Position numbers and translations under genes: made by a program. Of a stretch of DNA of 64,000 bases, positions 52,001-64,000 are shown one piece after another. The DNA comes from Aphidius gifuensis (lineage: Eukaryota > Arthropoda > Insecta > Hymenoptera > Braconidae), in contig NC_057792.1 of assembly GCF_014905175.1 (NCBI RefSeq), positions 21,148,963 to 21,212,962 on the forward strand, in the 5' to 3' direction. The notes beneath the pieces were generated by a model. That model made no database searches, was not told where the DNA came from, and saw only the letters and a list, made by a program, of their open reading frames with translations. Numbering within the stretch: position 1 is the stretch's first letter; each line of letters opens with the position of its first letter.

Positions 52001-55000
52001 TTTATAGCCTACGAAAATAATAGCTGTGAATATTCTTATCAAAATTAAATGACATTTACGTCAAAAAAAAAATATTATTTATAGATTATTTATAAACAAA
52101 TTTTGACATTTTAAATATATCAATAAAATATTAAAATCAATACCGAAAGATTCATTAGAAATAATAATTAAATATTAATTAATTCATTTGGATTAAGTCC
52201 AACTTTCAACTGTTTAATATTTCATGACAATTATATATTTATATTTTCAAATAAATTTATTACAAAAAATAATAAATAAATCTTAAATAATTGTATAAAA
52301 AAAGATTTTGAAAATCTATAAATGACTTGAGGGAATTTAATTTTGTAGGAAACTAGTGGTGATAATTTGATGATAAGATTTTTTTTTTTTTTTAAGAGTA
52401 TAAGATCAATTGAAGTTATATCCGTATCTGTTTTCCCCACAGAATATAGTCGATTATGCACGCCAGCCTAGAAAAAGATATAAAAAAATAAAATAAAATA
52501 AGATATACTACTTGTAGGTCTCTGAACCGCAATCCATTGAGACCTCGGTAACCTCACCTGATTCGATTTTATGTCTAAAAACACCCACGTACTGGCGAAA
52601 GAAAAAAAAGAGGATAAAAAAAAAAAACGAACGGAGAATAACAAAAATTAAATCCCTTTATTTATTTATTTCTATTATTTTTAAAAATTCTCGAGATAGC
52701 TTCGAAACGGACTTCCGTTTGGGACAACCGATAGTGGATTTTGACTCAAAACGAATTCTCCATACACCCACACACACACATACACATTAATAAAACGTTT
52801 AATAGATCTATTTCCAGGTGATATTATTTTATACTATATATAACAAGATAAAACCACGAGTAATTAAATCTCACTCAGTCAATGTCTAACCTTTAATATC
52901 CATTTCCATTTATAATAAAATTGTTTCCGATAAATTAAGTCGTTATGTATTAGCACAACAACGACAAAAAAAATATATAAATAAATAAATAAAATATACA
53001 ATAATAGATATGAAAAAAATAAAAAAAAAAAGGGAAGAAGAAGAAATATTTTATCCACCCCGGAGACTTACTAGGCGCCGACCTCATGACTTTTTTAATT
53101 CTCCATTTTTTTGTTGGGAATATAAATCTGTTGCTTTTTTTACCTCCAACCATTTTCAAGGATCATTAAGTGTGTATGCCACAGTTGAATAACATCCACA
53201 TACTGTCAGACAATTTGAATTTTTCCCTCGAGATTACATACAACTCGTACAATAAACAACATTTCAATTTTTTTATTTTATTTATTCTCATTTCATCATA
53301 ACAAAAAAGTAAATAATACACATTTATATTATCTGTATTATTTAAAAATTGTTTTTTTGCTTTTATTTATTACTGAGGAGTTAAATGTCATAGAAAAATA
53401 TTATAAATTGTTAAATGCTTTTTGTGACAGAAAAAAATAACGTTTAATGTGAAAATAAAAAAATGAAAATAACGACAAAGAATAGAAGGAGAATAATTTC
53501 AAGTGAGATAGTTAGTTTTTATATAAAAAGCAATTTGTAATCATGATTTTTATTTTTTTATTAAACAATGAGGATCATTGAATATTTATGTGACATAGTT
53601 TATGTGCCTGGATGTATATTAATATGAATTTATTTACTTTAAAGTAGATTCGATTGCATTTAAATTATCTAAAGTCCTTGTGAGTTGAATCTTCAAAAAG
53701 GAATTTGTTATTTAAAAAAAAAAAAAAGGCTTGAAATTGGTTGGTGTTGTGAGAAAATGAAAATCATAGTTGGTATTCTGAGGGCCAGTGTTATTTATAT
53801 GTTAAATATTTATCTCGTTGCATATGGTGATTGTTGAATTTTCGTAAAGCTTTAATTTTATTATTATTTTGTCAAATATTCAAGTGCAATATCTGTGACT
53901 CGAGGACTCTGCTTGTGTATCTCACTTAATATTCTTTTAATAATTTATACAAAACTTGGCTGTACTTAAAGCTCGCATGGAAATTATTATTTTTTCATAT
54001 AAAAAACAATCAAGATTCACTTTGAAATAATATTTAAATTCATATTGTATATCTTGATTTTTTAAATTTACATGCATGCACTTAAAGATGAGCTTTTTTT
54101 TTTCTTGCAAAGACAACTTTGAGCTACTTCAAATATTTTTTTTCATTTGTTTATTATGTTGTCTAAATTAAAAATATTTTAGTTTATTATTTTAATGGAT
54201 AATATTTTCATTTTTAAAAATGATTTATAATAGTAAAAGTATATTGACCAGTCAAGTATTACAAATCCACAATTCAATACTTTTATTTGACTTTAATCAA
54301 CTTTGACATTCAATTTATGTTCTCAATATTTGCATGAAACATTTTCAAACTTTACTCATTGCAAATGAATCGAAAAGAAATACAAAAAATTGCATTCGTT
54401 TATAATAAAAAATCAAATAAATAAATAAATAATATTCAAGTGAGGAGGATAAATAAATAAATATAGTTTGAAAAATCAAAATAAAAAATCAGCCAAGTGG
54501 AAGATACAAGACTTTGGCACAGCCAACAGCAGACTGTTACTTTGAAATAAATAGTTAACAATAAATTGTTTAAATTTAGCTTTCAATTTTATCAAACTCT
54601 CCTATATATTATTATCTCTTAAATACAATTAAAGTGTTAATGAAAAATCGATTTTCATTTATCGTATAAATTTATAAACTTATTTTCTCATTTTATCTAT
54701 TTCTTCTTTTGATTATTTAACCATTGTAAATTGTTTCTTTGTCACAAGAGCAATTTTAAAATAAATGAAATTACTTTTTTCAAAATAAAAATATACAAAA
54801 AGAAAAAAAAAAAACTTAAAAATTTATCCCAAAGTATAAAATTCCATTTTACCGAGAAAGGATTTTAGGGGACAAAAAAAAAAGGAAATAAAATAAAGCT
54901 AATTCAATTTCTTTTGGGTTCGAGAAAAAGAGGGTTATCGGAAAATGTATCGCATCATTTGTATCTCTTTATTATTGTTTTTTTTTTTTATTTTATTTTG

Positions 55001-58000
55001 TTGTATATATTTTTATATAGATAGTTTACGTGAATTACCGGGTTTGAGAGATGTCAGTACGTGACTTGTTGTCATGGCAATAACACGTGTAAATATTGAT
55101 GATAAATTTACCAACATTATTGACCCTGCAATTTAATAAATCATAAAACAATGAAAAAAAAAAATACATCAAACTGCGCTAGTGCCCTAGTTATTTCAAC
55201 TTTATTTTCTTTTGTTCTTTTTTTTATTTTTTTTATTTTTCGTATATAATAAAAGGCTGAAAATATAGCTGTTTTTGATGATGTCTTTTTTTTCTTGTTG
55301 GAAAATTTGACCCTTCGTGTGGTTGTTGTAGTACATCCAGTTAAATCATGAAAATATTATTACGATTTATATATTGAGTAAGAGCTGCCTTCTGTTAACA
55401 AGTTGCGTGTGTATATTTGATAAGTAACATCATCACTTGGCAATAATAAGGGAGTGTATACGAGAAGTTATAGATAAAATAAAACAACGAATGGTCATAT
55501 TGTAGTACTCCATGACACTCGTGATAATAAATATATTTATGAGGGTTTGACTGTAATATACAACTGCCGGGTGTTCATGAACGACAAACACACGTGACAC
55601 TGCTAACAAAAATAATAATAATAATATAAATAAAATACATTTGTCATGTTCAGTTGTTTCAAATTTATCGGAAAAATGTTCAAGTATGACATAAATAAGA
55701 AATAATAACAAAAAAAATATATGTCAAGTGTGTTGAATCAAAAAAAAATTATTGTTTTTGGTTGAATATATTTTATTTGAGTTGAAGTTAATAGATTGAA
55801 TATTTTTTAAATCACTTGAAAGTCAATTAAATAATTAATTAGAAAATTGATAGAAAAAAATTTTAGTTTTTTTTTTTCGTGGCCAGTTGGTTTAATTAAT
55901 CTGTCGAAATTTATTTTTTATTTTTTTAATAATAAATTTGTGGTTGAATGAAAATTAAAATAGCATTCTCGTCAAAAAGAATTAATTTAAATTCTATAAT
56001 ATTCATAATGGGGCAGTCACGTTAGTGTGAAAAGAGAAAATTGAAAATAAAAAATTATTTGAGTGGATAAAAGTGGACGTGGATGAGAATAACAATAAGG
56101 TCCAAGAGTGCCCGAGTCAAATTAAATTACAGGTGGTCGAGTTATATTTTTGTCTGCACTTACATCTTCAACTGGTTTTAAAAAATATATAAAAATTTAT
56201 AAATCATTTAAAATAATGACTCCAAAGTTTAAATAATAATAAAAATCATTTTTAAAAAGCTATAAAATTTCCAAGGAGATTTGTTTTTAAAAATTTAACA
56301 TTTTAAAAATTTAAAAAACAACATATATTAATTTATTAAATTTTCAAACTTAGCCAGCATACTTCCAAAGTAACCTGCAATTATTCACCGAGTTTTGAAA
56401 ATTCATTAAAACTCGTTAATAATTTTACTTATACTTGAAAATATTAACAGAGACAAGTACTTATACTTCAAGTCAACTCGGATTTTTTTTTTATAAATAT
56501 TAAATAAAGAAAAGAAAAAAAATATATATACTTAATTTTAATAATAAATTATAAAATTAATAATATAATTTTTGTAAATGGAATAATAAATTTCATTTTT
56601 AGTTAATTTAAAAATCATTAAATAAAAAAAAAAGAAAAATGAATAATTGACTTTTTAAAATATACTCAAGAGGCTATTCGTGGCCAGATTAAGTGACACC
56701 ATGTCTGCGAAATGTAGTCCAAAAAAAAACACAAATACAACACCTACTACATTTACTACATTTTAACATTTTTAACATTTTTTTTATTATTGTCAATAGT
56801 AATATATTGATATAATAATAACTGTACTACTTGTATAAGAAATTGACCGTATTGAATTTATTTATTTGACAACGAACGTTTCCGTTGAAAATTTAAAGTA
56901 CGGATAATATTTAGTGTTTTTTGAATATGCGTCTGCCGAATATGCTGCAAATTTGTTAGCAATAAATTAAACGCTATTATAATAAAAAAAAAACATCCAT
57001 GATAGTTTATAATATATTATATAAGAAGACTTCTACTTCAAGTATTTAAGACTTCTTAGCATGTGAATGACATACTTATTTCGTGTGACAAACTTTTTTG
57101 AAAGTAAGCAAAAATTTAATGTCTTATAAAACCGTGTTAAGAAAGATCTTGTAGTAGTTGCTACAAGTGGTAACGAATAGCGGAAGATGACGACGATGCA
57201 AAAACAAAAAAAAAGAAAAACATGAATGAAAAAAAAAATCTTTAAAAAGTATGAAAAAAATTAAATCAAAAATTGTAAAAATAAAGTTATTTTTTTTTGC
57301 AGGTCATTTGTTTTATTTTTATGTTTCGTTTTATGTATTTTCTGGAGAATAAATTGAACTGGACAAGATGAAAGACATGTTGAAATAATGCGAGTGTGTC
57401 TGCATGTTAAAATATCAAGATATCCGTGTTGAAATTTGGAAGACTCATGACTTGGTACAATCCAGACAGACGTAAATAATAAAACAAAAAAAGATTTAAC
57501 CAAAAGAATGTATTTTTGTTGTTCTATTTTCAATTTAAACCGGAAAAGTCTTGGATAGGTCGATAAAAAGAAGACTTAACAAAAAAAAAAAAGGCTGGTT
57601 TTTATTAACGGGTGTCTAAGTCAGTTTTATCCACTCGAAATTCAAAAGTTTTGGGGAAAACGTCGATTCACTCATTTCGTCCAAAAAAAAAAGGGTAAAA
57701 TAAAAAAAGATTAAAAGAAATTTTTTCGATTTTATTTTTTTCATCTTGCTCTTGAGAGAAAACCGAGTTAGGTATAAAGAGGAACTCAAGTGAGAAGATA
57801 ATTTTCTACTCTTAATTGCTAAAGTTTGTGAATTTTATTATTATTATTTGTTTTTTTATTTTTTTCATTTATTTTATTTATTCGTTTTCCTCTTGGATAA
57901 TACATTTATTTCTCTTCAAGATAGCCTCTTAATTTTCAATTCAAAAAATAATCTATTTTATATATAAATTTAGATAAATAATATTTTTATTTGTTTGATA

Positions 58001-61000
58001 AAATTTTTAAATTTTTATTTACAAATGGCTGACTATTTATATTTTATACTACTTTTATTTAATTAATAATTATTATTTTTTTTATAGCCCCTCGTCTTTT
58101 TAAAAATAAGAAAATATTGTTGATGCTTTTAAATGTCTGACTATTGAATTTTTATACTACTTAAATTTGAATAATAACTGTTTATCATTTGTATAATAAT
58201 TTAATTTATATTTCTTAATATTAGATATGAGAACGTCTCAAGTAAATTGATAAAATATTGAATCCATATTAACCTAGCAATAAACATTGAATCTTGGATT
58301 TTATTGAATTCTTTAAATTGGGTCACATAATAAATAACCGATATTAGTGTTCATTTCCAGCAAGTTTAACTTGAATAAAGAAAAAACCAAATGAAAAAAA
58401 AAAAAAAAAAAAAAACAAATAAATGATAAAGTAAATAAATTTTGATAAAGCCAAAGTGAAGGTTGTTGAGTTGTCCTGATTGAAATGAGGTTAAAAGTAG
58501 CAAATATCGGTAACCAATAAATGAGTTTGGGTTTTTGGTAATATCATCGAATATTTGACCACACGTAGCACACAAGTGTATGGCACGTTGGTTCGTTTAG
58601 TTTGACTTTACCACGTTTCGACAATATCTCACAATAACTGGTGGTGCTATCGATACTAAGGGAAGGGAATAAAGTTTAACACAAAAAAAATCCAAAAGAG
58701 CAAAAGGACAAAGCAGCCCCACCAGCAGCAGCAGCAGCAGTTGCAAAAAAAAAAATAATAATAAAAAATATAAAAGATTGAGTAGGAGGAAAGAGAGAAA
58801 TAAAAGTGCTGGTATGACAACACGTGTGCTTGCATTGCACAGCATGAAGCAAAAAACAAGACCAATACGACAAAGGTTATGTCAAATTGGAAAAAGGGAA
58901 GATTTGAAAGGACACACATGGCCAAATCGAAAATATAACATACACACCTACACAACCGTTACAAATCATAAATCTTTTCAACAATTTTATACTTTTTTTT
59001 ATTTTTTTATTTTATTAATTTTATTATATATATATATTTTTTTTTCTTTATATAAAAATTTAACAAAATTGAATTATTAATAAATTCACAAATCGACATT
59101 TACCGTTACGACCATTTACCGTTTTCATCATCATTATTTTTATGATTTATTTTTTAAAATGAAAATCAAACATATGTTATATATATTTTTTGAAATAAAA
59201 TTGATCACACAATCACCGATTAAATTAACGATTTCCGTTGGCTCTCTGTAACCCAGTTAAACTAACGAGCTTTTATTTTTTTTTTTTTTAAATAAAATAA
59301 AAAACAAATATAAAAATAAATTAGAAAAAAAAAATAAAATTACAAGAATAAACAAATTTGTCTTGTCAAATAATTCTTTAAAATTTGAATTGAAAAAATG
59401 AAAAAATAATAAAAATTAAAAATGTACATTTGTAAACAAATATAAAAGCTCTAGGTATATATGATGATGTTGATGTCGTACACAGCTGAAGAGACAGCTG
59501 TTGCGCTCGCAGGTATTATAACAGTATATGTAACAGACCATCACACGTTGTGGCTAGAAAACAACTTGAATATTTTTTCCTTTGCTCTTCAATTGTCCAA
59601 CTCTTAAATTTTTTTTTGATTATAAACAATACACGACAATAAAAATCACGCAAAAGTATAGATAAATAAATATAAATTATCAAAATAAATATAGATAAAC
59701 AAAGGAACATTTTATTATCATTATGATAAAGATAATTAAGTGAGTTGAGAGGTTGAAAGGTTATACTACTGATGGTCTAGCTTTTAATATCGTGAACGAT
59801 TCGATAAACCTCGGCCAACTTCGTTCTTCCCCTGCAAACAAAAAGCATGCTGCTGTAGTGTTTAATAAAGGGTACTTCAGCACCAAGCTCCCGGAACAAT
59901 AGCCCGAGAAACACCAGCTAGAATCATTGGTTATCGCGTTGAGAACACCAACGAACGATTAACCAGCATCCGATAGCATATCGATCGTCGTTGTGCCATA
60001 CTGCTGCTGCTGCTAACGTTGTTATAAACCTCACAATTTTACTGATCATCTCAACACCACCTAGAGAGTGACATCAACTCACTTTACTCTATATTTTATC
60101 TATATATCAACTTGAAAATTATATTATTATTATTCAGTAAATAAATAGTTAAATTATATTACCATGATCAACAAGTACATTTTATTGTTTTTTGTTTTGT
60201 CATGAAAAAAGCCAGTTAAACTAAAAGAAAATATTTTATTTAACTAACAGGTCATTCTATAATTATTCAGCTATTATTTTATACATTTAATTATTATTTT
60301 TAATGGAAAATATATTAAAATAATAATAACAGTAAATTTTATAAAATACTTGAAGACTTTATTTAGAAAAAAAAAAAAAAATAGTTTTAGTAAAAGTTTA
60401 GTCAGACGAGCATAATATCTGGTGAAAATTAGGTCGTTGAGAATGGACAAATGAGTTGATGGTGAGGGCCAACATTGTAGTGACTGGGCAAGGTTGCGCC
60501 AACCGGGTTCTTGTCTGCAGCTGTACGCGCGCAATCGATACGTCAATGACTTATTCACCGTCAGATGGGCACCAGTAAAATCTCAATTCCATCAATATCA
60601 CCACACTGAGATTTTGAGTAATTACATTGCCTCGTTAAAGAATCTTCGTGGCTTCGTACCCCTCATCTTGTGTCCATTTGTTTAAACTTTTTAAAAAATA
60701 CATTTCATTTTTTCGTTTTTGTTTTTTCATTTTTTCTTCATTTTTATTTTTCTACAAAGCTCATCTCGCGTTGTACCGCGAGGCAATCGGCCGCACTAAA
60801 AGCGATAATAAAAATATAAAAAAAAAAAAAAATAAAATATACACCAACATGGAATCGGGCTTATTTGTTTATTAGTTTTTATTGATTACAGGCGTGACCT
60901 AGTAATGTTTCAAGCGAATAATAATAATAAAAAAAAAAACAGAAAATAAAACTTGGATATTTATTTTTCTATATACCACTATGGATAATTAGAGAATAAT

Positions 61001-61644
61001 AAAAGAATTAATTTTTTTTTTTTGCCATTTTTTTGTTTTGTATATTTATTTGCTTTCGTTGAAATTCTTTGTGGTATCTTAATGTCTATTCATGTTGCTG
61101 CGTATATTTTATTTCATCATGCACCAACCCAGATCTGACCCACTTCCGCGGTAAAATATATATAAAGTAGGCTAGGGGTATTGATATTGTTCGCGTCACA
61201 AATATCACTATGTATTTGGCCATTTTATTCAATTTTTTTTTCTTCTATTTATTTATTTATTTATCAATTATTTATTTATTTTTTCAAGGAGACAAGTTTT
61301 TTTTTTTTCTTATTTTTCTTTTTAAATTTTTGATATTGATTCAATTATAAATAAATAAATATAATTGAAAATTCATCAATAATTTATTTTCTATTTTTTA
61401 TTCAATATTGCGACGTTTTGACGTCATTGAATTTATTAAAAATTTTTTGTCATATTAAATTACTGTCATTTATACTTGAAAAATATTAAATACATGTATT
61501 TTAAATAAATGCCAAACATTTAAATTTAATTTGTCATTATTGTTATTAAATTTTTGTTCTAATTTTAAATAAAAAAAATAATAATAATAATTTCACAACG
61601 TAATTTCTGTAATTAATAAGCATATTATGTTTAACTGTTTTCAG
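43020..61644 (+). other. nAChR intron 2, second part
   Basis: About 18.6 kb of A/T-rich intron ending in a TTTTCAG acceptor at 61644. No gene is supported. GC-richer mixed islands occur at about 45180-45350, 49360-49560 (with a short hairpin at 49433-49457), 52500-52760, 58560-58960, 59460-60050 and 60430-60680. The two near 60 kb are the largest non-repetitive ones, about 1.0-2.2 kb upstream of coding exon 3. A (CAG)6 run lies at 58723-58740. Confidence 0.65.
58723..58740. repeat. (CAG)6 microsatellite
   Basis: Six perfect CAG units inside a GC-richer intronic island. The open frames crossing it are not supported as coding. Confidence 0.9.
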
Positions 61645-61689
61645 GACGAGAAAAACCAGCTGCTCATCACCAACTTGTGGCTCAAATTG
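61645..61689 (+). CDS. nAChR alpha7-like subunit, coding exon 3 (45 bases)
   Basis: Exactly 15 codons, DEKNQLLITNLWLKL, between a TTTCAG acceptor and a GTAAAT donor, phase 0 at both ends. This 45-base exon is an old, shared feature of alpha7-type receptor genes in animals. It codes for a beta strand of the ligand-binding domain. Tryptophan and the conserved Asn-Gln pair are present. The next exon would be expected to begin with a Glu-Trp-Asn-Asp-type motif; I could not find it before the window end. Confidence 0.93.
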
Positions 61690-64000
61690 GTAAATAATTG
61701 CTTTTCTAAAACTATTATTAATAATTCTTTAAATTATTATTATTAAGATTTTCCTTTTTTTTATTTCCCTAACAATAAAACTCTCGTCATGATATTAAAA
61801 AAAAAAATAAAAATTAATCATACGGTATAATAAATTAATAATGAATAAAAACGTTGAGTAATCAAATCTAGAATCAATGATTCAGAACTAGTGCAATTAT
61901 GTAGGCTAGAGATTTACCAAATTGATTTCGAGTATCATTAAAAAATGCTTTGTTTTCCTACCCAATAATATTGAATCAAGAGTCCAGCAATTGGGGGTAA
62001 AAAATAAAATTTAAAAAACCAATTGGAGAATATGCTTCCATCATCAATAATACAGTATTTACTTTTCTCTTTATTTTTTTCTATTTTTTTTTTATAAAAA
62101 GCGTCACATATTGTACTGTCGTAATTGCAAAAAAAAAAAAAAAATAGAAAAATGGCAAATAAATTACACGTAAAAATAATTTAATATTCTCATCAATTTT
62201 ATATCTAAATAATAAAGTAAAATCAAAGAGACAAATCAATGCTAATATTGATGTATCGAATCATCTCCTCCTTTTTTATTAAAAAAAAAAACAAAATTAA
62301 AATCAAAATATACGAAAGGGAGAGAAAAGAGAAGAGACATGACTGAGTGTGTTTTGTAGTACTTGAAATAAATAAAAAAAAAAAAAAAATAGATGGAAAA
62401 AGACTAACGTTGCTAAAGGCATATCTGCGCTAATATTCAGGAGCTTAAGCACTCGTAGAGCTCATTGGAAGGACAGCTATGCAATGACCTAAATTCGATG
62501 TTAACGATTGCGCTTGAGGAAAGAGAGAAGAGGTAGACACTGAGAAAGTGAGATAGACTATCACGTGAAAGGGCATACCACGAAGGGGGATGAAGCAACT
62601 GATGCATTTGTCTATCTGCCTCGATGGTGCAGACTGACACATTCCATCGATCTTTTTTTTTTTTAAATAAAAAACAAATTTATCTTTTTTTTTTTGATGA
62701 TATATTTTATAAATTAAAATTCAAATGGAATATTTAACACTGAATTTTTCAACTTTCATCAGCTTGATATGTAAATATATTTCTTCAACACTGTCAACAA
62801 ATTTTGTAAGCCAACAGATTTAATTTTTCGGCTTGCTCGTTATTTTCCACAGATTTTCAATTATCTCGTACACTGTGTAAATGCTGCAGTATTGCCAGGG
62901 TAATTTATAAATTTATATATATACATATTATATGTATAACAAGCCTCGTTAGTTGGCACCATGGGACCTCTTCGATCTACATTTATATATGTGAGTGTAT
63001 GTGTCCCGTGTGCAGTTCAATCCCAGCACATATTTGCCTCTTTACTCGTGGATATTTAATGAAAATTCACTATCATTAAATCACTAACAGGTCATACATT
63101 GATCAAACAAAAAGCACATAGATTATTGTTATTTAACTTTTTATTTTACTAATAAATTATACCCCTTTTTGTTTTTTTAATTATTGTTCAGAAGTTTTAA
63201 TTAGTTACATTCAAATTTTTTTATGTAAAAAAAAAAAAAAACAAATTAAATATTAGTTGGTTAATTTATTGATGAACATTATTTACAGCTTTTTTTTTTT
63301 TTCGTAAAATTAGAGGTGGTTAAATTTTAAACAAATCATTAAATACCAACAAGAGTCATTTGTATTTTTAGTATTTTTTTTTAAATAAAAATGTTTATTT
63401 ATTGTAAAAATTTCAAGTTATCGTCGTTGTCTATTGATTTTAATAATTTTTCATCTTTTTAAACAGTTTTTAACAATTAAAAAAAATTAAAAATTGTTAA
63501 CGCAGTGAAATAGACGTTTTTAGAAAAAATTGAGTAAAAATAATATTTTAGTCTATTTTAAATTCTAAAAACATATTAATTTTTAAAAAACACATAATTC
63601 TCTATGAAAAAAAATTAATTGGATATACATAGTCAATGGATTTTAATGATTTTATCGAATTTCAAATAATTGCAATGTTTAAAGTTAGCCTAGCAACGCA
63701 CGCAAAAACGAGAATAAAAGAAATAATAATAAGCCAATGATGAAACTACATTGTTAGTGTAAATGATAATTATTATTATTTTATATTTAAATAATTAAAT
63801 TAAAATAATAAACAATAAGTACACGTTTTACATTTTATAATTTAAAAAAAAAAAAAATTCCAAGCGAGTTATTAAATATGAAATGGCCATTCTCTTGTGG
63901 ATTTTTTTTCGTATAATATTTTTTCTTTTCATATATATAATTTACATTAAAACGACAAATATTATTTAAACTTTAAATTTTTAATGTAAATTAATATGGG
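61690..64000 (+). other. nAChR intron 3 (partial, runs off the right edge)
   Basis: A/T-rich sequence with one GC-richer island (about 62400-62650). At 63575-63720 a stretch shares the phrase AAAAAACACATAATTC with the 41.8-43.0 kb array and has a CG-containing segment near 63690. No receptor exon 4 and no other gene is visible. Confidence 0.65.

Noticed and set aside
58597..58955. Three overlapping minus-strand frames rich in Leu, Phe and Cys
   Set aside because: Low-complexity translation of poly-T, (CTG)n and pyrimidine tracts in all frames; no gene structure.
61690..64000. nAChR exon 4 within the window
   Set aside because: No Glu-Trp-Asn-Asp-type start or LRWN-like segment with splice sites could be found; it most likely lies to the right.
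1..64000. tRNA or rRNA genes and CRISPR arrays
   Set aside because: No convincing tRNA B-box with matching acceptor stem and no rRNA-like stretch was noticed. The 152-bp array has no spacer structure and the genome is eukaryotic.

Overview
This is a very A+T-rich eukaryotic window (about three quarters A+T by eye, full of poly-A/T runs and short microsatellites). It has canonical GT..AG introns and insect-type genes. Four lines of evidence point to an insect: a TAF3 with insect-like linker motifs, a nicotinic acetylcholine receptor of the insect alpha5/6/7 class, a Toll-1-like leucine-rich-repeat protein, and a tandem pair of secreted M13 (neprilysin-like) peptidases. The extreme A+T content, with secreted Toll-like and M13 genes together, would fit a parasitoid wasp such as an aphidiine braconid. 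That is inference, not a direct reading.

Layout. At the left edge (1-1286, minus) lies the 5' part of TAF3, a TFIID subunit, which runs off the window. A divergent intergenic region (1287-7478) follows, with two GC-richer patches and a GC-rich leader. It leads into a plus-strand nAChR alpha subunit, probably alpha7, whose first three coding exons are tiny and very far apart: 7479-7533, 34585-34727 and 61645-61689. Introns 1 and 2 are each about 27 kb, and intron 3 runs past the right edge. The spliced reading frame is intact across all three exons.

Intron 1 carries three complete protein genes on the opposite strand. One (14658-16681) encodes a secreted protein equal to the first part of a Toll ectodomain. 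It ends just after the first cysteine-rich LRR cap and has no transmembrane segment or TIR domain. The other two (25411-28164 and 28891-31746) are tandem duplicates encoding secreted M13 zinc metallopeptidases with the same six-exon structure. All splice phases work out by hand, and the three proteins come to about 628, 703 and 720 residues.

Intron 2 holds no protein gene I can support. It does contain an array of about eight copies of a roughly 152-bp repeat (41.78-42.99 kb), preceded by a strikingly GC-rich palindrome. Intron 1 also has a diverged three-copy 162-bp repeat (10.85-11.33 kb). No tRNA, rRNA, CRISPR array or recognisable transposase was found.

How the genes relate. TAF3 is a general transcription factor and the nAChR is a neuronal ion channel; they are neighbours with no evident functional link. 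The nested secreted LRR protein and M13 peptidases form a separate unit that could act outside cells, in immunity, peptide-hormone turnover or (if this is a parasitoid) venom. This is the most interesting part of the window.
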